NCBI GenBank assembly: GCA_028284225.1
Contig: JANQSD010000015.1
Location: 1 to 64,000, forward strand
DNA from: Arenicellales bacterium
GTDB taxonomy: Bacteria; Pseudomonadota; Gammaproteobacteria; Arenicellales; JAHEKD01
Reading direction: 5' to 3'
Length of the DNA stretch: 64,000 bases
In this document: positions 1-9,547 of the stretch, in pieces
How positions within the stretch are numbered: the stretch's first letter is position 1
Layout of the letters: the number at the start of each line of letters is the position of its first letter
Program-made: the position numbers and the translations under genes
The notes under the pieces: generated by a model
What the model was told of the DNA's origin: nothing
What the model saw: only the letters and a program-made list of their open reading frames with translations
Database searches by the model: none

Positions 1-1698
1 TTTGACTAACCAGTTATGCAGTTTTTTCCATTCACCGTCAGCACCGTCTAATCCCCACAGTTGAAAGCCAACATTAAACAGTTCACTGCCGGTGGTCCAA
101 CTTACCTCTATACGGTTGCCACTATGTTCACTATGAAATTGCGACAGAGTTACTGGAAGAGTATCAATAGGAATTTCGTAATCTTCAACTTCACCGCCGA
201 ACGCGATACCCGTAGGTGTTTCGACTTCAACTGCATTTGGGCCGATTCTAAATCGCGCATAGGTGATTTCAGTATCATTGTGGATAAAATCAGCAGGTGC
301 TACGAAGGTTAAATCGCAAGTGCCGGTAGTACCGCCACCAGCACACGAAGAAGTATCAATACAGCTACGTTCGTCAATGTCAAATGTGCCATCACCAGCC
401 TGACCATTGTAATCAAAATCAATCCAGCCGCAGAGCCTGGCATCACCAGTATATGGAACAGAAATCGTATAATTATCGCCTGCAGAAAAATCAGGAGGTG
501 CAAAAGGAAAAACAATACTTCCATCATCAGTATCATTAGTCGCAGGACTACCCTCAGCGACTGGGTTTCCGTCAAGTTCCGAGGTCGAACTACTGCCGAT
601 AAAGATGTCATCAGATGCACTTACGCTGAAGCCTGATTGGATCAGATGTTCAGGTCCACCGGATGCTTCCAGAGTAGAGTAGGAATCAGGTGCATCGCCA
701 TAATCTGATTCCTTGAACACCCAAAAACCGAGTTGATCAGTGGTTCGGTTGCGTTCGGCATCGCTTATTTGATCTTCATCTATAACTAACGCCAGTAAAC
801 TTGATGCGAAAGGGTTAGATCCGAACAGATTTCCAAAGCCGCCATTGCCCCCGTCCATAGCTTCCATGACAGCGACACCGAAGTTATAGGTTTGACCGAG
901 ATTGTAATTATAGGGCGGGCTATCGGTAACACCGAGCACATTATCCGGACCCAGGGCTGATTCATGTTTAACTGTTCCAGACGCACCTAAACCACCCTCG
1001 ATCACAAAATAACCCAGTGTCTCATCCGCTCGAGTTTGAATAGAATCTTCGCCAAGATGTTTTCCTATACAAATTCCATCAGCAAATCCACTATTGAAAG
1101 GCGGGTTGTTTTTATTCTCGCAATCGTAACTCCAAAAAACACTGAAGTTCGGATCATTAAACGTCATCACCTGTCCCAAGACTACCGGATTGGTATAGAC
1201 ATTGGTTAACTGCGCACTGACATTTTCGCCTCTACCGTTCCAATCCGGTCCCGGGATACCATTGCCGGCCACATCATCTGAAAGCTGGGTTCGAGCTTCG
1301 AATTGTGTGCCATCTGCCAATTCATTCGCACCTTCCTCTGCGACCAGGCAATAAACATTGGCAGGTGTGACGTTAGTACTGTTTCGCGGTTCTTGTAACC
1401 GAACTTCAAAGCTCGATGCTCCGGTATTTCTTACTCGAACTACAGCAGGGTTGTCAGTTACTGCAGCCAGGTTATGGGTGCAAACCACAACTGAAGACGT
1501 ATAGGTGTTTTCTAGGGAGATTGTTTGCCAGTTTCCGTCAACTGAGCGAATTGTAATGGCCTCTAATTGGCCAGCATTTGTTGGAATTATTAATGCATAG
1601 ACGGGTGCTAAAAGCAATAAGCCGCTGAATAGAAGTGCTAGATTAGCAACTAAACTCCAGGCCTTCCGGCATTGTATATGGCTTATTAGATTAGACAT
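1..1698 (-). CDS. Large secreted GEVEDY-type protein, 3' part missing
   Basis: One frame stays open for 566 codons from an ATG at 1698 to the left edge, so the gene is real but truncated by the window. Residues 1-36 look like a signal peptide: a basic start, then a leucine-rich core ending near APVYA. The mature protein is rich in Asn, Asp, Gly and Ser and has paired cysteines, as expected for an exported protein. Around residues 360-530 it has the signature of GEVEDY-domain adhesin-like proteins: YGDAPDSY, a calcium-type DFDYNGQAGDGTFD stretch, then GGEVEDYEI. After it comes a beta-sandwich-like segment (SWTTGSELFNVGFQLW) resembling C-terminal sorting or FnIII-like domains. The function is probably surface-attached or secreted, but the substrate is unknown. 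The gene is divergent from glyQ. Confidence 0.8.
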   Translation of the reverse strand, partial: MSNLISHIQCRKAWSLVANLALLFSGLLLLAPVYALIIPTNAGQLEAITIRSVDGNWQTISLENTYTSSVVVCTHNLAAVTDNPAVVRVRNTGASSFEVRLQEPRNSTNVTPANVYCLVAEEGANELADGTQFEARTQLSDDVAGNGIPGPDWNGRGENVSAQLTNVYTNPVVLGQVMTFNDPNFSVFWSYDCENKNNPPFNSGFADGICIGKHLGEDSIQTRADETLGYFVIEGGLGASGTVKHESALGPDNVLGVTDSPPYNYNLGQTYNFGVAVMEAMDGGNGGFGNLFGSNPFASSLLALVIDEDQISDAERNRTTDQLGFWVFKESDYGDAPDSYSTLEASGGPEHLIQSGFSVSASDDIFIGSSSTSELDGNPVAEGSPATNDTDDGSIVFPFAPPDFSAGDNYTISVPYTGDARLCGWIDFDYNGQAGDGTFDIDERSCIDTSSCAGGGTTGTCDLTFVAPADFIHNDTEITYARFRIGPNAVEVETPTGIAFGGEVEDYEIPIDTLPVTLSQFHSEHSGNRIEVSWTTGSELFNVGFQLWGLDGADGEWKKLHNWLVK

Positions 1699-1845
1699 TA
1701 AAAACCTCTGCGATTTGGTGGAACCGCGCATTACCTTTCTGACAACAGCGTTTTATAGCATGTATTTTGTTCTTATAGATGAAAATTGATAATTGTTAAC
1801 AATCTCAACGATTCGACTAATCGAGCATTGATAAGTTCCTATGGG

Positions 1846-1851
1846 TATAAT
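1846..1851 (+). promoter_or_regulatory. Possible -10 element of the glyQ promoter
   Basis: A perfect TATAAT lies 26 bases before the glyQ start. I see no good -35 at normal spacing (a TTGATA lies only 12 bases upstream), so this is tentative. Confidence 0.35.
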
Positions 1852-1877
1852 TCGCCTGTTATCTTAGGTTAAATACA

Positions 1878-2756
1878 GTGAATTTTCAGAATATCATATT
1901 CGAATTAAACCAGTACTGGGCTGAACAGGGTTGTGTCGTCATGCAACCTTATGATATGGAGGTTGGTGCAGGTACTTTTCATACGGCAACCTTTTTGGCA
2001 GCTGTTGGTCCGGAGCCGATTGCAACGGCCTATGTGCAACCTTCCAGGCGGCCTACTGATGGTCGTTATGGGGATAACCCAAATCGCACACAGCGCTATT
2101 TTCAGTATCAGGTGATTATCAAGCCGTCTCCTGATGATTTTCAGGATCTATATCTTGGATCACTAAAGCGCCTTGGTATTGATTTTTTAAATGCAGATGT
2201 ACGTTTTGTTGAGGATGATTGGGAGTCACCTACGCTGGGTGCATGGGGTCTAGGTTGGGAAATTTGGTTAAATGGGACAGAGGTCAGCCAATTTACCTAT
2301 TTTCAGCAAGTCGGTGGTTTGAATTGTCGTCCGGTAACGGGTGAGATTACGTATGGCCTGGAGCGTCTGGCGATGTATATCCAAGGTGTCGACAGTATTT
2401 ATGATCTTCGTTGGAATCAAGATTACAGTTATGGTGATATTTACCACCAGAATGAGGTCGAGATGTCAAAATATAACTTTGAGCTGGCGGATGTAGATGA
2501 ATTATTTCACCAGTTTGATTTTTTCGAGCAACAAAGCCTGAAGATGTCTGAGCAAGATTTGCCATTGCCAAGCTACGAAATGGTATTAAAAGCGTCGCAT
2601 ACCTTTAATCTGCTCGATGCTCGTCATGCAATTAGTGTAACTGAACGTGCCAGGTATATTGGCCGGGTTAGAAATATGGCTAAGGCAGTGGCGCAAAGTT
2701 ATTATGAAAGTCGTGAGAAATTAGGCTTTCCGCGCGGCCAGTCAAAAGAGGTTTAA
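1878..2756 (+). CDS. glyQ: Glycyl-tRNA synthetase alpha subunit
   Basis: The alpha chain of the bacterial alpha2beta2 glycyl-tRNA synthetase holds the class II catalytic site that activates glycine. At 292 residues it is close to the usual ~300. Family hallmarks are plain: [13 protein letters not shown] near residue 23, [16 protein letters not shown]-like text near 55, [13 protein letters not shown] near 120 and [10 protein letters not shown] near 158. The start is GTG at 1878, with only a weak AGG upstream. It is the first gene of glyQ-glyS-gmhB-rraA and is one base from glyS, so the subunits are made together. Confidence 0.97.
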   Translation: MNFQNIIFELNQYWAEQGCVVMQPYDMEVGAGTFHTATFLAAVGPEPIATAYVQPSRRPTDGRYGDNPNRTQRYFQYQVIIKPSPDDFQDLYLGSLKRLGIDFLNADVRFVEDDWESPTLGAWGLGWEIWLNGTEVSQFTYFQQVGGLNCRPVTGEITYGLERLAMYIQGVDSIYDLRWNQDYSYGDIYHQNEVEMSKYNFELADVDELFHQFDFFEQQSLKMSEQDLPLPSYEMVLKASHTFNLLDARHAISVTERARYIGRVRNMAKAVAQSYYESREKLGFPRGQSKEV

Positions 2757-2757
2757 T

Positions 2758-4830
2758 ATGTCCAATACACAACCTTTTTTGTTTGAAATCGGCACTGAGG
2801 AATTACCTCCCAAGTCACTCCATAAACTAGCAGTTGCTTTGGAAAAAGAGTTAATTGCTCAACTAAAAAAGCAAAAGCTGATCGATAATGCTGCTGATTC
2901 GAGGATTTATGCTACACCCAGACGCTTGGCTGTATTTCTTGATCGTGTTGCTATTAAACAGCCCGATCAAGTGGTTGATCGTCGTGGTCCGGCGCTCAAA
3001 CAAGCTTATGATGAGCAGGGTCAGCCGACCCAGGCAGCAATTGGATTTGCCAAATCAGTGGGTTTTGACGTGCAACAGCTACAAACACAAAAGTCTGACA
3101 AAGGTGAGTGGTTGTTCTGTCAGGTGAATCAGCCCGGACAGGCGGCTCAGGTACTGCTGCCGGATTGTGTTGATAATGCGCTTAAAGCATTGCCGATTCC
3201 AAAACGCATGCGATGGGGGAATCTTGAGGCTGAATTTATTCGGCCGGTAAAATGGGTGATTCTGCTACTTGGTGATGAAGTGATTGAAACGCAGATTCTG
3301 TCAGTCAAATCGGATCGCTTTACCCAGGGGCATCGGTTCCATGCTATTCGCAAGTTACGCCTGCGAAACGCAAATGAATATGAATCCTTGCTTGAACAAG
3401 AAGGCATGGTAGTGGCTGATTTTGCCAGGCGTAGACAAGAAATTCTGACTAGCATCACTGAACTGGCTGCGGAAAAGGATGCTCAAGTTTTACTTGATAA
3501 TGCATTGTTAGATGAGGTGACGGGTCTGGTCGAGTTGCCAGTAGCACTACTTGGAAATATTGATCAGGAATTCATGCAATTACCTCAGGAAGTGTTAATT
3601 TCATCTATGCAGGATCATCAAAAGTATTTTCCGCTAGCCGATCAACAAGGCGCAATGCTGCCCTATTTTATTACCGTCAGTAATATCCGTAGTAAAGACG
3701 ATCAAAGCATAATTGACGGTAATGAACGGGTTTTAAAAGCACGCTTGTCAGATGCTAATTTTTTCTGGGAGACAGATCGTAAAACACCATTGGCAGATTA
3801 CCATCCGGCGCTATGCAATGTATTATTTCAAGAAAAACTGGGTTCACTTGCAGACAAAGTTGATCGAATTAAGAAAATAGTCGTTGTTTTGGCTCAGAAG
3901 TTAAATGTTGATACAACGGAAGGTTGCCGTGCAGCACAATTGTGCAAACTCGATCTGGTCACCAGCATGGTAGGTGAGTTTCCGGAGTTGCAAGGCATTA
4001 TGGGCAAGTATTATGCACTTAATGATGGGGAGTCAGAAACGGTTGCTAATGCGATTGAGCAACATTACTGGCCCAAGTTTGCAGGCGATAAAATTCCTTC
4101 AATTCCTGCTGCAAGAGTATTGGCGATTGCTGATAAGGTGGATACGATTTGTGGCCTGTTTACCATTGATCAAATTCCCTCTGGTGATCGAGATCCCTTT
4201 GCACTCAGGCGAGCAGGGCTTGGACTCATGAGAATATTGATTGAAGGTCAGATTGATCTTGATATTCCCTGGGTTATAGCCGAATCGCTGACAAACTTTG
4301 ATTTAGATATAAACGCAAATACCGGCGATGAGGTTTATCATTTCGTTTTCGATCGATTAAGAACCTACTATCAATCACAAGGTATTGATACTCGCGTTTA
4401 CCAGGCTGTCATGCAAGTCAAGCCCGAAAGCCCGCTTGATTTTGACAAACGCTTAAAAGCAGTGGCTGAGTTTTCACAGTTAGAATCTGCCGAGAGTTTG
4501 ATCGAGGCAAATAAGCGTATTAATAACTTGTTGCAAAAGACCGCTAATCATTCTACAGGGGTAGATGAAAAACTTTTACAACAAGCTCAGGAAAAAGCCT
4601 TGTTTAAGCAGTTGCAGATAGTGATTAAAAGCACATCATCACTGCTACAAGAAAATCATTATGCTGATTTGTTGAATCAACTAAGCAGCCTTAAACAACC
4701 CATCGATGATTTTTTTGATCATGTGATGGTCATGGATGAAAATATGGATAAGCGTCAAAATCGTCTTGCCATGTTGAGTAATGTCCAGCAGTTGTTTCGA
4801 CAGGTGGCGGATGTTTCCTATCTGAAATGA
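2758..4830 (+). CDS. glyS: Glycyl-tRNA synthetase beta subunit
   Basis: The beta chain is needed for tRNA-Gly recognition and for activity of the alpha2beta2 enzyme. It has 690 residues, full length for the family. The N-terminus (LFEIGTEELPPKSL), the central SSMQDHQKYFPL block and DANFFWETDRK are typical of GlyS. An HD-like segment and the C-terminal anticodon-binding region follow. Its stop overlaps the gmhB start by four bases (ATGA), which indicates translational coupling. Confidence 0.97.
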   Translation: MSNTQPFLFEIGTEELPPKSLHKLAVALEKELIAQLKKQKLIDNAADSRIYATPRRLAVFLDRVAIKQPDQVVDRRGPALKQAYDEQGQPTQAAIGFAKSVGFDVQQLQTQKSDKGEWLFCQVNQPGQAAQVLLPDCVDNALKALPIPKRMRWGNLEAEFIRPVKWVILLLGDEVIETQILSVKSDRFTQGHRFHAIRKLRLRNANEYESLLEQEGMVVADFARRRQEILTSITELAAEKDAQVLLDNALLDEVTGLVELPVALLGNIDQEFMQLPQEVLISSMQDHQKYFPLADQQGAMLPYFITVSNIRSKDDQSIIDGNERVLKARLSDANFFWETDRKTPLADYHPALCNVLFQEKLGSLADKVDRIKKIVVVLAQKLNVDTTEGCRAAQLCKLDLVTSMVGEFPELQGIMGKYYALNDGESETVANAIEQHYWPKFAGDKIPSIPAARVLAIADKVDTICGLFTIDQIPSGDRDPFALRRAGLGLMRILIEGQIDLDIPWVIAESLTNFDLDINANTGDEVYHFVFDRLRTYYQSQGIDTRVYQAVMQVKPESPLDFDKRLKAVAEFSQLESAESLIEANKRINNLLQKTANHSTGVDEKLLQQAQEKALFKQLQIVIKSTSSLLQENHYADLLNQLSSLKQPIDDFFDHVMVMDENMDKRQNRLAMLSNVQQLFRQVADVSYLK

Positions 4831-5402
4831 AATTTGATCCCACAGAATTATCAGCCATTATTCTCGATCGTGATGGTGTGATTAACGTTGAAACGGGTTA
4901 TTACGTTAAATCAATTGCTGAGTGGCGATTTCTACCCGGCAGTGTTGAAGCTATTGCACGATTATCAAAAGCAGGTTACCCATTATTTATTGCAACTAAT
5001 CAAGCCGGTATTGCTAAAGGACTCTATGATGAAAAAATACTTAACGACATTCATCGCTTGATGATTAAGGGTATAGAAGAAAAGGGTGGAAAAATAGCAG
5101 CGGTACATTATTGTCCTCACCAGGATCAGGATGATTGTGATTGCCGTAAGCCTAAATCTGGATTGTTGACCCAGATAGCACAGCAGCATCATGTAGACTT
5201 AAGCCGAGCACTGATGGTTGGTGACAGTTTGCGAGATCTACAAGCGGCTGTTAGTGTGGGGACTAAAGCCGTGTTAGTTGGATCAAAACAGATCAATCTC
5301 GAACAGCATTTTGGTGATTTAGCAAATCAGATTCCTCGCTATAAAAATTTAGCCGGTTTTGTTGAGGATCTATTAGATGAATATTCAAAGGAGACAGAAT
5401 GA
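4827..5402 (+). CDS. gmhB: D-glycero-D-manno-heptose 1,7-bisphosphate 7-phosphatase
   Basis: A HAD-superfamily phosphatase that removes the 7-phosphate from heptose bisphosphate during synthesis of ADP-heptose for the LPS inner core. The nucleophile motif is LDRDGVIN near residue 13. A zinc-binding loop of the GmhB subfamily (CPHQDQDDCDCRKPK) lies near residue 98, and the GDSLRDL motif near 131. The length of 191 residues is normal. Placement directly after glyQS is the usual gammaproteobacterial order. It overlaps both glyS and rraA by four bases. Confidence 0.93.
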   Translation: MKFDPTELSAIILDRDGVINVETGYYVKSIAEWRFLPGSVEAIARLSKAGYPLFIATNQAGIAKGLYDEKILNDIHRLMIKGIEEKGGKIAAVHYCPHQDQDDCDCRKPKSGLLTQIAQQHHVDLSRALMVGDSLRDLQAAVSVGTKAVLVGSKQINLEQHFGDLANQIPRYKNLAGFVEDLLDEYSKETE

Positions 5403-5884
5403 ATCAAAAATCTTATTTAACTACCGATCTTTGCGATGCCCATTCTGATGAGATCAGTATTGTTGAACCTGTATTTAATGACTACGGCGGTATCAAGCAG
5501 TTTCATGGTCGAATAGTAACGGTCAAGGTGTTTGAAGATAATGTTCTAGTCAAAAAGACACTAAGCGAAAAGGTTGACGGGGATGTGTTAGTGGTTGATG
5601 GGGGTGCATCACTAAGATGTGCTTTGCTTGGCGATATGCTTGCCGGCATGGCCGAGGAAAATGGTTGGGCCGGGATTATTATTAACGGTTGTATCCGAGA
5701 TAGCGTTGAAATTGGCAGGATTAATGTTGGTGTAAAAGCCCTAAATACGCATCCGCTTAAAAGTATTAAGCGTGGAGAAGGGCAGTTACAATTAGCGCTT
5801 CGTTTTGCCGGTGCAACATTTAATCCGGGCGATTATGTTTATGCGGATGAGGATGGAATTATAGTTTCGTCAAAACGACTTTAA
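5399..5884 (+). CDS. rraA: RraA family protein, RNase E regulator
   Basis: A 161-residue RraA protein. In Escherichia coli RraA forms a ring that binds RNase E and inhibits mRNA decay; relatives in other bacteria are class II aldolases. The family core GDMLAGMAEENGWAGIIING followed by CIRDSVEI matches RraA. A strong AAGGAGA ribosome site precedes the ATG, and the gene overlaps gmhB by four bases. Its presence as the last gene of the glyQS operon is unusual compared with enterics, where it follows menA. Sequence alone does not fully exclude an aldolase role. Confidence 0.88.
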   Translation: MNQKSYLTTDLCDAHSDEISIVEPVFNDYGGIKQFHGRIVTVKVFEDNVLVKKTLSEKVDGDVLVVDGGASLRCALLGDMLAGMAEENGWAGIIINGCIRDSVEIGRINVGVKALNTHPLKSIKRGEGQLQLALRFAGATFNPGDYVYADEDGIIVSSKRL

Positions 5885-6087
5885 AGCCGGAGTGATTGGA
5901 AATCGAACGCAAACAATCTTAAAATAGAAGTATGTTTCGAAAATTGTGATAAATATAACATTTTTTTGGGTCAGGGGCCCTTTATAATACCGCCTCTATT
6001 TTTTCTGAGGTATGAATGGCCCAGCAGCCCCATTAATACCCTCGAAGCAACGGTATTTAATTTTTAAATTTTTGTGATTAGGACAAT

Positions 6088-6963
6088 TTGGAAGATGGAG
6101 CAGTGGATCTGCAGGTCGTAACACTGAATAATGCATTCGGTTTTGAAGCTTGCAAGCTTAGTGAATCTGGTAATCATGAATCACTATGGCCGCTTAGTGT
6201 TAACACCACCAAACTCGATTTCTATCTCGCCACTTTTGTTCTAAAAGGGTCTGGACGGTTACTCATCGATTTCGATGAGTATGATTTAAGTCCGTGCACA
6301 TTCGCATTTATTTCACGCGGTCAGTTAGTTAAGTTAGTCAAAAACAATGACCTGGATGCGATTTTGTTTATTATTACTGAAGATTTTTTATCCGAGCTTT
6401 TTGATGGGCGTGGTATTTTGCCATTTTCCAGGTTGTTCAGCTATCATCAGTTCAGTCCCTTGATTTTGTTTTCCGGGGAGCAATTTAAAACTGTCACTGG
6501 GGCAGCCGAGACTATCCGACAGGAATATCTAGATACAGACAACTATGGCTATAAAGAAGTATTGCAATTACGCCTAAAGCTGATCATGTATCAATTAGTC
6601 AGGCAGCGCGAACGTCGTCTGATCGATAATCAGGAGCCGAGATCAGTAAAGCTATTCTCGCGCTTTAGCCGCTTGGTGATGGAGAATTTCAGCACCATCA
6701 AAAGTGCTCATGATTATGCCCGCATGTTAAAGATTTCATACAAAACTTTAAACCAGGTCTCCAAGGCGAATATTAATAAAACAGCCAAGGCCTATATTGA
6801 ATACTACACTGTGTTAGAGATAAAACGCAGTTTAGCCTATTCATCAAAAAGCATACAGGAAGTTGCTTACCAATTTGGTTTTGATGAACCCACCAATATG
6901 GTTAAATTTTTTAAAAAGCATACTCAACAAACGCCAAGCCAATTCCGAAAGGAACAGAAATAG
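6088..6963 (+). CDS. AraC/XylS-family transcriptional regulator
   Basis: The C-terminal ~100 residues hold two helix-turn-helix units of the AraC type: the first around SAHDYARMLKISYKTLNQV, the second around SIQEVAYQFGFDEPTNMVKF, ending with TPSQFRK. The N-terminal ~160 residues form a cupin-like sensor domain (FYLATFVLKGSGRLLIDFDE). The effector is unknown. The best start is TTG at 6088, with AGGA five bases upstream; GTG at 6103 is the alternative. It stands alone between rraA and a terminator, so its target cannot be read from context. Confidence 0.85.
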   Translation: MEDGAVDLQVVTLNNAFGFEACKLSESGNHESLWPLSVNTTKLDFYLATFVLKGSGRLLIDFDEYDLSPCTFAFISRGQLVKLVKNNDLDAILFIITEDFLSELFDGRGILPFSRLFSYHQFSPLILFSGEQFKTVTGAAETIRQEYLDTDNYGYKEVLQLRLKLIMYQLVRQRERRLIDNQEPRSVKLFSRFSRLVMENFSTIKSAHDYARMLKISYKTLNQVSKANINKTAKAYIEYYTVLEIKRSLAYSSKSIQEVAYQFGFDEPTNMVKFFKKHTQQTPSQFRKEQK

Positions 6964-7089
6964 AAGGTTACACTTTCACCATTTTTGAGAGCTAAATTAC
7001 CTATGCAGTCGACTGTTAATTACAGATAATTAAGGTACTCATAGTGCAGCTATGAGTACTTACTTATTTTGTATACCCCTTACGTTTTT

Positions 7090-7120
7090 GACACCGCCTG
7101 ACCCCCAGGCGGTGTTTTTT
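7090..7120 (+). terminator. Rho-independent terminator after the AraC-type gene
   Basis: CACCGCCTG and CAGGCGGTG arms around a short C-rich loop, followed by a T run. It lies 130 bases past the AraC gene and just beyond the ltaE stop, so it may serve both converging genes. Confidence 0.8.
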
Positions 7121-7136
7121 ATGGAATCAATGCCCG

Positions 7137-8150
7137 CTAGTGATCGACAAAAAACTCTTTAAAGCGATTAATGGTGTAATCGATATCTTTTGCACTAATA
7201 TCCAGGTGTGTAACCAATCGAAGACTGTAGCGTCCTGAGATTAATATACCTTTATCTTTCATATAATCTGTTAAACCAGACCATAAATCGGCATCTAGCT
7301 TGACGAATACCATATTGGTTTGGTTCTTTGTGTATTCAACGGTTATTTCATCAATACTGGCAAGATTTTCAGCCAGATATGCAGCGTTTTCGTGATCATC
7401 TGCCAGGCGCTCTATATTATTGTTTAATGCATAAATACCTGCGGCAGCCAAATTGCCGGCTTGACGCATACCGCCTCCCAACATTTTTCGATAACGTCGG
7501 GCGTTATCGATTAACTCGGATGAGCCACACAGGGCAGAACCGACAGGTGCCCCTAAACCTTTTGATAAACAAATTGAAACAGAATCAAAATACTGGGCTA
7601 TGTTTGCTGCTTCTACATTAAGCTTGGTCGCCGCATTGAATATTCGAGCACCATCAAGATGATGAGCAAGTTGATATTGCTGGCAAAGATCTGCTGCATG
7701 ACTAAGGTAGTCTAGAGACAGGGCTTTGCCGGCCTGGGTATTTTCAAGACATAAAAGACGTGTTTTAGCAAAATGAATATCATCTTCTTTAATATTAGCG
7801 ATGACCTGATTTAGATCAATACTGCCATCGGCTAGATTTTCAAGAGGTTGAGGCTGGATACTACCCAGAACAGCCCCACCACCTGCTTCGTAACGGTAAG
7901 TATGGGCCTGTTGACCGACTATATATTCATCACCACGATCACAATGGCTCATTAACGCTAATAAGTTACTTTGTGTACCGCTAGGTGCAAAAATAGCTGC
8001 TTGTTTACCCAACATATCGGCAATCAGTTGCTCTAATTCACAAATACTGGGATCTTCGCCGTAGACATCGTCTCCAACTTCAGCGTTATACATGGCGTCC
8101 AGCATGGCTTTGCTGGGTTTGGTTACAGTATCGCTACGTAAATCAATCAT
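7137..8150 (-). CDS. ltaE: Low-specificity L-threonine aldolase
   Basis: A PLP-dependent enzyme that cleaves L-threonine or L-allo-threonine to glycine and acetaldehyde. It has 337 residues, the usual size. MIDLRSDTVTKPSKAM is the family N-terminus. HLDGARIFNA supplies the PLP-contacting Asp, and SICLSKGLGAPVGS holds the Schiff-base lysine near residue 198. It is monocistronic and divergent from plsC. Confidence 0.93.
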   Translation of the reverse strand: MIDLRSDTVTKPSKAMLDAMYNAEVGDDVYGEDPSICELEQLIADMLGKQAAIFAPSGTQSNLLALMSHCDRGDEYIVGQQAHTYRYEAGGGAVLGSIQPQPLENLADGSIDLNQVIANIKEDDIHFAKTRLLCLENTQAGKALSLDYLSHAADLCQQYQLAHHLDGARIFNAATKLNVEAANIAQYFDSVSICLSKGLGAPVGSALCGSSELIDNARRYRKMLGGGMRQAGNLAAAGIYALNNNIERLADDHENAAYLAENLASIDEITVEYTKNQTNMVFVKLDADLWSGLTDYMKDKGILISGRYSLRLVTHLDISAKDIDYTINRFKEFFVDH

Positions 8151-8255
8151 GTTAAGGTGTCCCTGGTTACTGCTAAAAATAGCTTTATAAAAATTGTAGC
8201 GCGTTTATGATAGAGCTTGAAGATAAGCGATCAAATTTCTAGGCAATAGACCCAA

Positions 8256-9014
8256 ATGTTGTTCATTCGTTCAATCATATTTTTAATAGGCCAGGCGATA
8301 ATTACTTTATTGTATTTCCCCCTGACTTTATTCGCTGTGTTTTTGCCTGTCAGAAGGAAGGTCAGTTTGATTAGCGGATGGGGATGGCTAGTAATTAAAT
8401 GGTTAAGATTAAGCTGTGGACTGGATTTTTCGGTTCAAGGGGTCGAGAATCTGCCAGCCACACCTTTTGTGGCTCTGGTTAATCACCAATCGGCCTGGGA
8501 AACCACAGCATTACTGTTTTTGTTGCCCCCGCATTGCTGGGTGCTTAAAAAAGAATTACTACGTATTCCGGTATTTGGTTGGGGTCTGGCGCTGGCTAAA
8601 CCTATTGCTATAGATCGATCGCAAAATAAAGCTGCCTTGAAGCAATTGCTTGCTCAGGGTAAAGAGCGTTTACAAGACGGGCTATGTGTAGTCATTTGTC
8701 CTCAAGGCACGAGAAAGCCACCGGGTGAGTTTGGCCGTTTTAATGTTGGCGGGGCGATGCTTGCAGTAAGAAACCAGGTCCCTGTTGTGCCTATTGCCCA
8801 TAACGCCGGTAGTTTTTGGCCGCGTCGGGGGCTATTGAAATTTCCGGGTACAATTGAACTGGTGATCGGTGAAGCCATTGAAACTAAAAATAACTCGGCT
8901 GATCAGGTCAACGATCAAGCCAGACAGTGGATTGAACAAACCCTGGCCAGTCTTGAGTCAGGCATTACTACTGACACAGCGATGCCGTTGGAAAATAAAC
9001 CTGAGCCTCATTAA
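8256..9014 (+). CDS. plsC: 1-acyl-sn-glycerol-3-phosphate acyltransferase
   Basis: A membrane acyltransferase that converts lysophosphatidate to phosphatidate in phospholipid synthesis. The N-terminal ~60 residues carry hydrophobic anchors. The PlsC blocks follow: NHQSAWETTAL (catalytic His with Glu in place of the usual Asp), CPQGTRKPPGE (a Gln variant of PEGTR) and VPVVPIAHNAG. At 252 residues it is complete. In pseudomonads a paralogue follows glyQS-gmhB; here AraC and ltaE genes lie between. Its last 47 bases overlap a convergent gene. Confidence 0.88.
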   Translation: MLFIRSIIFLIGQAIITLLYFPLTLFAVFLPVRRKVSLISGWGWLVIKWLRLSCGLDFSVQGVENLPATPFVALVNHQSAWETTALLFLLPPHCWVLKKELLRIPVFGWGLALAKPIAIDRSQNKAALKQLLAQGKERLQDGLCVVICPQGTRKPPGEFGRFNVGGAMLAVRNQVPVVPIAHNAGSFWPRRGLLKFPGTIELVIGEAIETKNNSADQVNDQARQWIEQTLASLESGITTDTAMPLENKPEPH

Positions 9015-9522
9015 TACTCGCTAAAATTGAACTGCCGGATTGTTGTGAGAAGGTAAAATCGGCTCTTATTTTATCGTCACCTTGAATATCTGCTGCGTAG
9101 GTTGTGCCTGTATCTAAATCGACAAGTTGCCCGGGTTTAAGCGCAATAGGCCCATAATGAAAAGGCGCATAGCCGTCTTCGACTCTGTTATAGATAATAA
9201 TATCTTCCAATATGAGTTGTCCTGCATCTGGCCAATCAAACACGAATTTTCCGTACAGTTTGTCATTGGTAAATACCACAGCCAGGCCGCGTTCAGGTCG
9301 ATCTTTGCGCAGGTAAAATTTGCCTTTTTGGCTGGCATTAAAGTCATCAAAACTAAGTTCACTGGATACTGCAGGCACATAGCTTTCCGGTGCAACTAAA
9401 AAATCTTTATGCATCAGGCTATCAAACTCATCGTAGATGACGCTACAGTCAAAGGCATATAGTGAGGTGAGATGGGAAACCCCAAGCAATAATAGTGTTC
9501 GTTGTAGAAATTTAATCAGCAT
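8968..9522 (-). CDS. Secreted protein of unknown function
   Basis: I do not recognise this 184-residue protein. It starts with a clear signal peptide (MLIKFLQRTLLLLGVSHL, cleavage likely after LYA). It has only two cysteines, near the N-terminus and at the end (CSVIYDEF and SLCQ), which could form a disulfide. The mature part is acidic and predicted beta-rich. It is the last gene of the minus-strand operon beginning at rph and follows rsmA by 25 bases. Its 3' end runs 47 bases into the convergent plsC. Confidence 0.7.
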   Translation of the reverse strand: MLIKFLQRTLLLLGVSHLTSLYAFDCSVIYDEFDSLMHKDFLVAPESYVPAVSSELSFDDFNASQKGKFYLRKDRPERGLAVVFTNDKLYGKFVFDWPDAGQLILEDIIIYNRVEDGYAPFHYGPIALKPGQLVDLDTGTTYAADIQGDDKIRADFTFSQQSGSSILASINEAQVYFPTASLCQ

Positions 9523-9547
9523 TTAAACAATCCCTTACCGGTGCGGA

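Noticed and set aside
61-1409. Small ORFs on both strands in the first 1.4 kb
   Set aside because: All lie in other frames of the continuous 566-codon frame with signal peptide and GEVEDY motif.
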